Part shown: positions 1 through 7,756 of the stretch, one piece after another | Position numbering within the stretch: position 1 is the first letter of the stretch | Layout: each line of letters starts with the position of its first letter | DNA from: Vulcanimicrobiota bacterium | Lineage (GTDB): Bacteria > Vulcanimicrobiota > Vulcanimicrobiia > Vulcanimicrobiales > Vulcanimicrobiaceae | Reading direction: 5' to 3' | Assembly (NCBI GenBank): GCA_030043675.1 | Contig: JASHXG010000112.1 | Span: forward strand, 1 to 13,931 | DNA: 13,931 nucleotides | Program-made: the position numbers and the translations under genes | The notes under the pieces: model-generated | The model's input: the letters and a program-made list of their open reading frames with translations, nothing else | What the model was told of the DNA's origin: nothing | The model's database searches: none

Positions 1-267
1 CGCGCGCTCCGAGAGAAAACCGTAGCCGGGGTGAAGTGCATCGGCATTCATCGCTGCGGCTGCGGCCAGGATCGCGTCGGGGTTGAGATAGGATTGCGGC
101 GCGGGCGCCGGACCGATGCAGCGCGCCTCGTCGACGAACTCCAGGTGATACGCCTGCGCGTCGGCCTCCGAGTAGACCCCCAGCGGCACGATGCCCATCT
201 CGCGCGCTGCGCGCGCAATCCGCACGGCAATCTCGCCGCGATTGGCGATCAGGAGGCGCTCGATCAT
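1..267 (-). CDS. liuD: Biotin carboxylase subunit, N-terminal part (probably methylcrotonyl-CoA carboxylase alpha), cut by window edge
   Basis: Only the first 89 codons are in the window. The frame stays open from the ATG at 267-265 to base 1. The protein begins MIERLLIANRGEIAVRIARA and later reads LHPGYGFLSE. These are the signature start and first conserved loop of the ATP-grasp biotin carboxylase N-terminal domain, found in the alpha chains of acetyl-, propionyl- and methylcrotonyl-CoA carboxylases. This subunit carboxylates biotin using ATP and bicarbonate. Its ATG overlaps the TGA of the upstream hydratase gene as ATGA, so the two are almost certainly translated together. The family call is firm. 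The methylcrotonyl assignment comes from its neighbours liuC and liuB; a propionyl- or acetyl-CoA carboxylase alpha chain cannot be excluded from 89 residues. Confidence 0.9.
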   Translation of the reverse strand, partial: MIERLLIANRGEIAVRIARAAREMGIVPLGVYSEADAQAYHLEFVDEARCIGPAPAPQSYLNPDAILAAAAAMNADALHPGYGFLSERA

Positions 268-1058
268 ATTGCCGGATCGGTTTCGTCGAACGCGGGTTTG
301 CGATGTTCGAGAAACGCGCGCAGGCCTTCTTGACCCTCGGCGCTGATGCGTTGTCGTGCGATTGCGCGCGCGGTAATCGCGCGCGACTCTTCGTAGGACG
401 CATCGAGAACGCGTCGTACCAAGAGTTTGGCTTCGCCAACCGCGTGCGGGCCCGCGCTCCGGATCTCGCCGACGTACCGGTGGATGGCTGCGTCGAGGTC
501 GTCGGCCAATACCACCTCGTGCACGAGGCCGATTTGCCTGGCGACCGCCGCGTCAAAGCGCTGGCCGGTTAGAAAGAGCGCGCGTGCCTGCGAAGCACCG
601 ATCTTGGCAATCACGAAGGGCGAAATGACCGCCGGAATGATGCCGAGCTTGACCTCGGTGAAACCGAAGATCGTTTCATCGCTCGCGACCGCGATGTCGC
701 AGACCGCAACCAGTCCGGCGCCGCCGCCCAACGCGGCGCCGTGGATGCGGCCGATGACCGGCTTGGGGCAGTTGTCGATCGCCCGGAACATATCGCTCAT
801 CGCCTCGGCGTCGCGCACGTTGGTTTCGAGATCGAGATCGAGCGATTCGCGCATCCAGTTGATATCGGCGCCCCCGCAGAAGACGCTGCCTTCGCCGGCC
901 AAGACGACTGCACGCACGTCGTCGGCGGCCGTGATGCGGGCGAAGAGCTCGTGCAGCTGCGCGATCAGCTCCGCATTGAAGGCGTTGCGGACCTTGGGAC
1001 GCGCGAGCGTGACGCGGGCGACGCCGCCGCTTACGGCGAGGGTGATGCTCTCGGCCAT
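264..1058 (-). CDS. liuC: Enoyl-CoA hydratase/isomerase family, probably methylglutaconyl-CoA hydratase
   Basis: 264 residues, normal for a crotonase-fold enzyme. The first oxyanion-hole segment is FCGGADINWM (about 60-69) and the second is HGAALGGGAG (106-115). The segment FGFTEVKLGIIPAVISP (131-147) carries the one retained catalytic Glu (E135). The Glu that ordinary enoyl-CoA hydratases have after the GGG turn is replaced (GGGAG), and an AVISP segment follows; both are typical of bacterial LiuC-type methylglutaconyl-CoA hydratases. The role would be hydration of 3-methylglutaconyl-CoA to HMG-CoA in leucine breakdown, in the cytoplasm. It is coupled by ATGA to the biotin carboxylase downstream, and liuB lies about 2.3 kb upstream on the same strand. 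No clear Shine-Dalgarno precedes the ATG at 1058. Another short-chain enoyl-CoA hydratase is the alternative. Confidence 0.88.
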   Translation of the reverse strand: MAESITLAVSGGVARVTLARPKVRNAFNAELIAQLHELFARITAADDVRAVVLAGEGSVFCGGADINWMRESLDLDLETNVRDAEAMSDMFRAIDNCPKPVIGRIHGAALGGGAGLVAVCDIAVASDETIFGFTEVKLGIIPAVISPFVIAKIGASQARALFLTGQRFDAAVARQIGLVHEVVLADDLDAAIHRYVGEIRSAGPHAVGEAKLLVRRVLDASYEESRAITARAIARQRISAEGQEGLRAFLEHRKPAFDETDPAI

Positions 1059-1102
1059 GTCGGAAAGCCGTTCGAGCTTTCATCCGAGCGAGCCTCGCAG
1101 GC

Positions 1103-1110
1103 GTTATACT
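1103..1110. promoter_or_regulatory. Symmetric -10 element between divergent liuC and cytochrome b genes
   Basis: The 53-bp divergent spacer contains GTTATACT. On the plus strand this gives TATACT (1105-1110), 7 bases before the ATG at 1118. On the minus strand the same bases give TATAAC (1108-1103), about 45 bases upstream of the liuC start. Both are good -10 matches. No convincing -35 is visible on either strand. Near-palindromic -10 boxes are known to fire in both directions in bacteria; that this one does so is inferred. Confidence 0.45.
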
Positions 1111-1111
1111 C

Positions 1112-1888
1112 ATGAAGATGAAAGCCGTTTACCGCTACGCCCTGCTCACGCGCGCCAGCCACTGGGTGTGGGTGGTCGCCTTCGCCGTGCTGGTCGGAAG
1201 CGGCTTACAAATCTTCAATGCGTCGCCGAACCTGGACGCCTCCGACAAGAGCGACCCGGCCCGGCGCGTGCTCGCGATCGGATCTCCGTCCTACGGCGTC
1301 GGGACGACGACGCTCTTCGGTCATACCTTCGTCACGACGGGTTGGCTTGGCTGGACCGAGGACGGGATGGGCTCGAGCGGCCCGCACGCCTTCCCGGCGT
1401 GGGCAACGATCCCGGGCTATCAAGCTCTTGCCGATGGGCGCCGGTGGCATCTGTTCTTCGCTTGGGTCGCGGTGCTGTGCGCGCTTGCCTGGCTCATTTC
1501 GACCGCGATCAAAGGCAACTTGCGCGAGATGATCCTGCGGCCCAGCGACCTCTCGAAACTCTGGCCGATGCAGGCGTACTATTTGAAGCTGCGCAAAGAA
1601 CCGCCGCCGCACGGCATCTACAATCCTTTGCAGAAAGCGGCCTATACTGGTGTGATGTTCATCATCGCTCCGCTGATCGTCTTGACGGGACTCGCGCTTT
1701 CGCCCGGCATCGACGCCATCGCCAACCCGCTGACGGCGGTCTTCGGCGGACGGCAGTTTGCGCGACTTTGGCACTTCGCCGGCATGCTGCTGCTGCTCGC
1801 ATTCTTCTTGGTGCACACGTTCCAGGTTGCGACGCAAGGCTTCGCTAATCAAATGCGCTCGATGATCACTGGCTGGTATGAAACGTAA
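1112..1888 (+). CDS. Cytochrome b561-type membrane subunit (thiosulfate-reductase/formate-dehydrogenase gamma-like)
   Basis: 258 residues with about four membrane helices, near 16-35, 112-133, 178-199 and 217-238. Four histidines sit in or at the helices, at H17 (RASHWVW), H113 (RRWHLFFAW), H221 (RLWHFAG) and H235 (FLVHTF). This is the pattern expected for bis-heme ligation in the b561/FdnI superfamily. A long loop with a segment rich in Gly, Trp and Thr lies between helices 1 and 2. The gene overlaps the following molybdopterin-protein gene by 11 bases, so this is most likely its quinol-linked membrane partner. It would pass electrons between the quinone pool and the extracytoplasmic enzyme. 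Starts at ATG 1112 and ATG 1118 are both possible. The -10-like TATACT just upstream favours a leaderless start at 1118. It is not a YedZ/MsrQ homologue by visible motifs. Confidence 0.85.
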   Translation: MKMKAVYRYALLTRASHWVWVVAFAVLVGSGLQIFNASPNLDASDKSDPARRVLAIGSPSYGVGTTTLFGHTFVTTGWLGWTEDGMGSSGPHAFPAWATIPGYQALADGRRWHLFFAWVAVLCALAWLISTAIKGNLREMILRPSDLSKLWPMQAYYLKLRKEPPPHGIYNPLQKAAYTGVMFIIAPLIVLTGLALSPGIDAIANPLTAVFGGRQFARLWHFAGMLLLLAFFLVHTFQVATQGFANQMRSMITGWYET

Positions 1889-2618
1889 ACTCTTCGTGGC
1901 GTCGGCGATTTCGGCGGCGCTGACTGGCTGCGGACCGATCAGCTCGGCCCTCAACTCGAGCGGCGCCGTTCGCCGGACGCTTGCGTCGGCCGAGGGGCTC
2001 GACCACCTCGTCATCGGAACGCGTGGCTTGGCTCGCGAGTATCGCGAGCACGATGTCGACCGCCATTTCCGCGTCAACGGCTTCGCGACACCGTCCGATG
2101 CGCGCTATATGGACCTCGTGGCGGGAAACTTCGTCGCCTATCGCCTGGTGGTCGACGGAGCCGTAGACCAGCGGCGGGCGTTTTCGCTCGCGCAGTTGCA
2201 TGCCATGCCGCAAACGACGCAGATTACGCGCCACGATTGCGTTGAGGGCTGGAGCGCGATCGGAAAGTGGAGCGGCGTACGACTGGGCGAGCTTCTCGAC
2301 GCCGTCGGCCCGCGCGATGGCGCCCGCTACGTCGTCTTCCACTGCATGGACAACGACGGCTACGGTCACCTCTACTACGAGAGTTTGGATTTGCATCAGG
2401 CGCGTCATCCGCAGGCGCTGCTCGCACTGCGCCTGAACGATGCGGCGCTCGACCCCGATCACGGCGCGCCGGTGCGGCTGCGCGTGCCGACGCAGCTCGG
2501 CTACAAGAGCGCCAAGTGGATCGCGCGAATCGAGCTCGTCGGCAGCTTCGCCAACATCGGCGCCGGCAACGGCGGCTATTGGGAAGACGACGGCTACGAA
2601 TGGTACGCGGGCATCTAG
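1878..2618 (+). CDS. Molybdopterin-dependent oxidoreductase, sulfite oxidase/YedY fold, predicted lipoprotein
   Basis: 246 residues. The N-terminus MKRKLFVASAISAALTGCG has a charged start, a hydrophobic core and a lipobox LTGC (Cys18), so the mature protein is probably anchored outside the inner membrane. The core matches the Oxidored_molyb fold: a strand ending in RHDCVEGWSAIGKWSG, with Cys121 in the position of the molybdenum-ligating Cys of sulfite oxidases. It continues with VRLGELL, then LRVPTQLGYKSAKWIARIE, the usual C-terminal segment of the domain. It begins inside the cytochrome gene, so the two are translationally coupled and probably form one complex. The substrate is unknown. A methionine- or protein-sulfoxide reductase or a sulfite/thiosulfate enzyme are options, but nothing here decides. 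The signal has Lys-Arg instead of the twin Arg expected for a folded cofactor protein. Confidence 0.88.
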   Translation: MKRKLFVASAISAALTGCGPISSALNSSGAVRRTLASAEGLDHLVIGTRGLAREYREHDVDRHFRVNGFATPSDARYMDLVAGNFVAYRLVVDGAVDQRRAFSLAQLHAMPQTTQITRHDCVEGWSAIGKWSGVRLGELLDAVGPRDGARYVVFHCMDNDGYGHLYYESLDLHQARHPQALLALRLNDAALDPDHGAPVRLRVPTQLGYKSAKWIARIELVGSFANIGAGNGGYWEDDGYEWYAGI

Positions 2619-2634
2619 GCCGAATCAATCGCGC

Positions 2635-3345
2635 ATGCGCCCATTCGAGGCGTTGCTGGCGTCGGCGACGTTTGTAATCGCGGGGCTCCTTCCGGCGGCG
2701 CCGGAAGAGCCCGCGCACGTCACGTTTTCGCCGGCGCCGCCGGGAAGCGCCGTCCAAAGCCAGCTGGTCTATTTGAACGGCGAGGCGATGCACGGTCAGT
2801 GGCGGGCGGTGGCGAGTAAGAAGCTCGTGGGATCCGCGAACGGCAACAGCTTCTATCAGTGGTATCTCTCGATCTACGCGATCGACGAGGCAACGTACCG
2901 GTTGAAATTCCAATCGCCCGCCGACGGCGGTCCGCTCGCAGTCGTGACCCAGGCCGGCGGCGCGAAGCTTTGGTTCCCGGTGCAGCAGCTGCGGATCGTC
3001 GGTGCCGCCGAGCTGATGCAGCCGGCGACGCAACAGCTCGTCGTGCAGTCGCACGAGATGGCGGCCGACTGCGGCGCATCGACCGTAGCCGTCCTCACCG
3101 TCAATGCCGCCGGCCAGGTCGTTCCGGCCGTCTCGGTGCGAAATGGATGCGAGCTGAACGCGAGCATCGTTCACGGCTCTAACGGCGATGCGATCGCGTT
3201 AAGCGGCCCGTACTACGGTCCCAACGCGCCGCTGTGCTGTCCGACAAAAACGCATGCGAGCGCGACGCTGCGCTATGCCGACGGCAAGTGGAGCGTGAGG
3301 CCGAGCTACTTCTCGCTGTTCGCCGGCAGGTTTCCGCCAAACTGA
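2635..3345 (+). CDS. Secreted protein of unknown function with C-terminal CCP motif (LppP/LprE-like)
   Basis: 236 residues. I chose ATG 2635, 16 bases after the molybdoprotein stop, because it gives a clean signal peptide (MRPFEALLASATFVIAGLLP) followed by a Pro/Ala-rich linker. The frame stays open further 5', but that part lies inside the previous gene and looks like shadow translation. The mature part is predicted mainly beta. It has four cysteines: C146, C172 and the pair C201-C202 in YYGPNAPLCCPTKTH. The final block, a CCP followed by an aromatic/Gly/Lys strand (LRYADGKWSV), resembles the end of LppP/LprE-type lipoproteins, where these cysteines form disulfides. There is no lipobox. It is probably the third gene of the cytochrome b/molybdoprotein unit; its function there is unknown. 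It converges on liuB with a 10-base gap. Confidence 0.72.
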   Translation: MRPFEALLASATFVIAGLLPAAPEEPAHVTFSPAPPGSAVQSQLVYLNGEAMHGQWRAVASKKLVGSANGNSFYQWYLSIYAIDEATYRLKFQSPADGGPLAVVTQAGGAKLWFPVQQLRIVGAAELMQPATQQLVVQSHEMAADCGASTVAVLTVNAAGQVVPAVSVRNGCELNASIVHGSNGDAIALSGPYYGPNAPLCCPTKTHASATLRYADGKWSVRPSYFSLFAGRFPPN

Positions 3346-3355
3346 GGCTATCGAT

Positions 3356-4939
<1,584 letters not shown>

Positions 4940-4965
4940 CGGCAGCGCCATTCGCCGCCACACTC

Positions 4966-5000
4966 TTAGAGACCGGTTAGAGGTTTAGATCCCGGTTAGA
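4966..5000. repeat. Tandem 16-bp repeat (TTAGA pairs) in the liuB/DUF1800 divergent region
   Basis: Two copies of a 16-bp unit, TTAGAGACCGGTTAGA (4966-4981) and TTAGATCCCGGTTAGA (4985-5000), match at 14 of 16 positions and are offset by 19 bp. TTAGA therefore occurs four times at steps of 11, 8 and 11 bp, close to one helical turn each. The units lie upstream of the liuB start and about 54 bp before the DUF1800 start. This arrangement suggests an operator for a regulator binding direct repeats; the regulator is unknown. Confidence 0.55.
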
Positions 5001-5038
5001 TAGTCGGGCCGACGCGAGGGCTAATCCGCGCCGGATGC

Positions 5039-5044
5039 TAGAAT
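5039..5044 (+). promoter_or_regulatory. -10-like TAGAAT directly before the DUF1800 gene
   Basis: TAGAAT lies 9 bases before the ATG at 5054, within TAGAATAG. The same octamer stands before the GTG at 9648 on the other strand. This placement fits a promoter whose transcript begins at or next to the start codon (leaderless or nearly so). No -35 is recognisable about 17 bases upstream. Confidence 0.45.
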
Positions 5045-5053
5045 AGGCGGGAC

Positions 5054-6505
5054 ATGGCTGCCCAGACCGACTTCGCCGGCCTTACACGCCCGCGGGGTCA
5101 ACTCGATCTCGCCACGGCGCTACAGCCTTACCGCGGTCAACTCGACGAGCGTTTGGCGGCGCATCTGCTTCGACGCGCCGGCTTTGGAGGATCGCCCGAC
5201 GACGTAAGCCGTTATGCGGCGCTGTCGGTAAACGATGCAGTGGAATCGCTCGTACGCTTTCCGTCGACCGGCTCGATTACGCCGCCGGAGGAAATCTACG
5301 ACGTGGGGGCTCCCCAACCGATGTCCGCGATGGACGGGCGGCCGCCAATGAAGCGCGCGAAGATCGTCAGGCGAGAGGCTCGCCAGGCACTGCTGGCGCT
5401 CCAGCTGTGGTGGCTGAATCGCATGCTCTCGTCGCAGGCTCCGCTACAAGAGAAGATGACGCTCTACTTCCACGGACACTTTACGTCGCACTACACGCTG
5501 CGTTTCCCGCAGATCACATACAATCAGAACGCACTGTTCCGCCGCTATGCGCTCGGTAACCTACGCGAGCTCACGCGCCAGGTCTCGAACGATCCGGCGA
5601 TGCTCATCTATCTCAACGGCGCGCAGAACGTCGCCGCGCACCCCAACGAGAACTATGCGCGAGAACTGATGGAACTCTTCACGCTCGGCGTCGACCACTA
5701 TACCGAAGATGACGTGCGTGAGTCCGCGCGGGCCTGGACCGGTTGGCGCGTCGATCGACGCTCGGCCCAAGCCACCTTCGATCCGCAGCTGCACGACAAC
5801 GGTGCCAAGACGTTTCTCGGGCAGACCGGTAACTTTACCGGCGACGACATCGTCAACATCATCTTTGCGCAGCCGGCGTGTGCGCGTTTCTTTGCTGCCA
5901 GCCTGCTTAGCTGGTTCGTCTACAACAATCCCGAATCCGAGCTCGTCGACGGCGTCGCGGCGCTGTTACGTAAGCACGATTTCGAGCTCGCGCCGGTCGT
6001 CTCGGCGATCCTGCGCAGCAACGTCTTCTATAGCACGCGCGCCTATCGGGCGCTCGTCAAGAGTCCGGTCGAATTCACGGTTGGTAGCTACAAGGTGCTG
6101 GGGCTGTCGCAAGTCGACGAAATCGCATTGCCGGCGCTGCATCAGATGGGGCAGGAGCTCTTCAACCCGCCCAACGTCGCGGGTTGGCCCGGCGGACAGA
6201 ACTGGCTGACCAGCGGGACGATGATCGCTCGACAGAACTTCCTGACGCAGCTGCTCAACTCGCAGACGCTCACGCAGTCGTCGTGGCTCGAAAAGCTGCC
6301 CGTGCAGACGCGGGTCGCGTCGCAAACGTTGGTGACGACGATCCTGCAGGGCGACGCCGCGCCGGCAGCGCTCTACGAGCTTGACGGCTATCTCAGCGGA
6401 GCCGGAAGTGCCGCGCTGGCGGCGCTTTCCACGGAGAACTACGGGCAGCGCATCAGCGGCGCAGCCTATCTGGCGATGGCGATGCCCGCTTATCAGCTGA
6501 ATTGA
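5054..6505 (+). CDS. DUF1800 family protein
   Basis: 483 residues. Family landmarks are an N-terminal helical region with HLLRRAGFGGSPDDV (37-51), EKMTLYFHGHFTSH (133-146) and the signature NENYARELMELFTLGVDHYTE (198-218), with DVRESARAWTGW after it. The segment LFNPPNVAGWPGGQNWLTS comes towards the C-terminus. This is PF08811 (DUF1800), whose function is not established. It is almost always encoded next to a DUF1501 protein, as here. No signal peptide is visible with this start, although many family members are exported. The start at 5054 is the first ATG after the TAGAAT box and has no Shine-Dalgarno. It probably shares a transcript with the two genes downstream (25-base and 5-base gaps). 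Confidence 0.93.
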   Translation: MAAQTDFAGLTRPRGQLDLATALQPYRGQLDERLAAHLLRRAGFGGSPDDVSRYAALSVNDAVESLVRFPSTGSITPPEEIYDVGAPQPMSAMDGRPPMKRAKIVRREARQALLALQLWWLNRMLSSQAPLQEKMTLYFHGHFTSHYTLRFPQITYNQNALFRRYALGNLRELTRQVSNDPAMLIYLNGAQNVAAHPNENYARELMELFTLGVDHYTEDDVRESARAWTGWRVDRRSAQATFDPQLHDNGAKTFLGQTGNFTGDDIVNIIFAQPACARFFAASLLSWFVYNNPESELVDGVAALLRKHDFELAPVVSAILRSNVFYSTRAYRALVKSPVEFTVGSYKVLGLSQVDEIALPALHQMGQELFNPPNVAGWPGGQNWLTSGTMIARQNFLTQLLNSQTLTQSSWLEKLPVQTRVASQTLVTTILQGDAAPAALYELDGYLSGAGSAALAALSTENYGQRISGAAYLAMAMPAYQLN

Positions 6506-6506
6506 T

Positions 6507-6524
6507 CCTTCGACAGGCTCAGGA
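6507..6524 (+). repeat. Dispersed CCTTCGAC..GCTCAGGA repeat, copy 1
   Basis: CCTTCGACAGGCTCAGGA fills most of the 25-base gap between the DUF1800 stop and the DUF1501 start. A second copy is at 12821-12839. This type of short palindrome-like repeat is widespread in intergenic DNA of several bacterial groups. Its terminal AGGA (6521-6524) lies 6 bases before the ATG at 6531 and can serve as the Shine-Dalgarno. Confidence 0.7.
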
Positions 6525-6530
6525 CGACAC

Positions 6531-7751
6531 ATGAAACGACTCAACTTTCTGCTAGGAACGGTCTCCGGATTAACGGTCGTCGCAAACGGCGAGCACATCT
6601 TCGCGCGGGCGCTGGCCGAGACGCCGCTGCCCGGCCTGCCCGGGAGCCAAAACCGCTGCCTGGTTCTCATCAACCTTTTTGGCGGAAACGACGGGTTGAA
6701 CTGCGTTGTGCCGCACGGCGATCCGCAGTACTACCAGCTTCGCCCGTCGCTGGCCGTCGCGCCCAACGACGTGCTCGCGATCGACCCGCACGTTGGACTG
6801 AATCCAGGGATGAAGTCGTTCAAAGCGATGTACGACAAAGGAGCGGTGGCGATCGTTCAGGGCGTCGGCTATCCCAACCCCGACCATTCGCACTTCCGTT
6901 CAACCGAGATTTGGCAAACGGCAGCGCCCGATCGCTACGAACACACCGGCTGGCTGGGCCGCTACTTCGACGAAGCGGGTCTTCCAGCGCAGAATCTCTT
7001 CAACGGCGTCGCCGTTTCGCAGGTTCTGCCGGAGGCGCTCTTCTCAAATCGCACCGATATTCCGGCGATTCCGGCCGTCGGGCAGTACTCAATGATCGTC
7101 GACCGCGACGCTCAAACGCGCAAAGCCTTCACGCAAGGGGCGCAAGGCCAGCAGATGCCGTTCGACTCGCCCTATCTCGCCCACGTCATGGAGATCGAAG
7201 ACCACGCGCAGCGCAGCTCGGAGGAGCTGCCGCAGCTGATTGCCGGTTACAAGACACAGGCTTCCTATCCATCGACGGCGCTCGGGCGGAGCCTCGCCCT
7301 AGCGGCGCAGATCGTGGGGAGCAACCTTGGAACGAAGGTGATCTACGTTCAGCACGGTTCCTTCGACACGCACGTGAGTCAAAAGGCGACGCAGGATCTG
7401 CTGCTGGCGCAGTTCTCGGATGCGATCGCCGCTTTTTATCAAGATCTGTCCGCGCACGGTAACGACCGGCGCGTGCTCACGCTGACCTTCAGTGAGTTCG
7501 GGCGGCGCATCGAGGAGAACGGCAGCCGCGGCACCGACCACGGCGAGGCGTCGCCGCTCTTCATGATCGGTGGTGGGGTCAAAGGAGGCCTCTACGGAAG
7601 CCTGCCCAACCTTGCCCAGACGAGCATGGGCAACGTACGGTACACGATCGACTTTCGCAGCGTCTACGCGACGGTGCTCGAGCGCTGGCTGGGTCGCCCG
7701 TCGGCGGGCGTGCTCAGCGGCACCTTCGAAAAGATCCCGGTCCTAGGTTAG
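6531..7751 (+). CDS. DUF1501 family exported protein
   Basis: 406 residues. After a short hydrophobic N-terminus (MKRLNFLLGTVSGLTVV) the protein has the family hallmark CLVLINLFGGNDGLNCVVP (43-61). It continues with VGYPNPDHSHFRSTEIWQT, then the C-terminal half FDTHVSQKATQDLL, FSEFGRRIEENGSRGTDHG and the glycine-rich MIGGGVKGG. This is PF07394 (DUF1501), related in fold to the alkaline phosphatase/sulfatase superfamily; the true reaction is not known. Most members carry a twin-arginine signal (RRDFL type). Here the charged pair is Lys-Arg and the F-L follows two residues later, so Tat export is uncertain. It is partnered with DUF1800 just upstream. Its Shine-Dalgarno appears to come from the dispersed repeat. 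Confidence 0.93.
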   Translation: MKRLNFLLGTVSGLTVVANGEHIFARALAETPLPGLPGSQNRCLVLINLFGGNDGLNCVVPHGDPQYYQLRPSLAVAPNDVLAIDPHVGLNPGMKSFKAMYDKGAVAIVQGVGYPNPDHSHFRSTEIWQTAAPDRYEHTGWLGRYFDEAGLPAQNLFNGVAVSQVLPEALFSNRTDIPAIPAVGQYSMIVDRDAQTRKAFTQGAQGQQMPFDSPYLAHVMEIEDHAQRSSEELPQLIAGYKTQASYPSTALGRSLALAAQIVGSNLGTKVIYVQHGSFDTHVSQKATQDLLLAQFSDAIAAFYQDLSAHGNDRRVLTLTFSEFGRRIEENGSRGTDHGEASPLFMIGGGVKGGLYGSLPNLAQTSMGNVRYTIDFRSVYATVLERWLGRPSAGVLSGTFEKIPVLG

Positions 7752-7756
7752 GGAAC

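Noticed and set aside
427..1848. Plus-strand open frame of 473 codons over liuC and the cytochrome gene
   Set aside because: It spans two recognisable genes in another frame/strand; the product is Arg/Ser/Ala-rich low-complexity with no family features. Typical GC-rich shadow.
1205..2077. Minus-strand open frame of 290 codons across the cytochrome and molybdoprotein genes
   Set aside because: Antisense to clear genes, Arg-rich product, no motifs.
2440..2634. 65-codon upstream extension of the CCP protein
   Set aside because: Lies inside the molybdoprotein gene and would hide the signal peptide that begins at ATG 2635.
2224..3174. Minus-strand open frame of 316 codons over the molybdoprotein and CCP protein genes
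   Set aside because: Product dominated by Arg runs; the plus-strand proteins have signal peptides and family motifs.
4940..4963. Longer liuB starts at ATG 4951 and GTG 4963
   Set aside because: LiuB homologues begin at the residue encoded by ATG 4939; the extra 4-8 residues have no counterpart.
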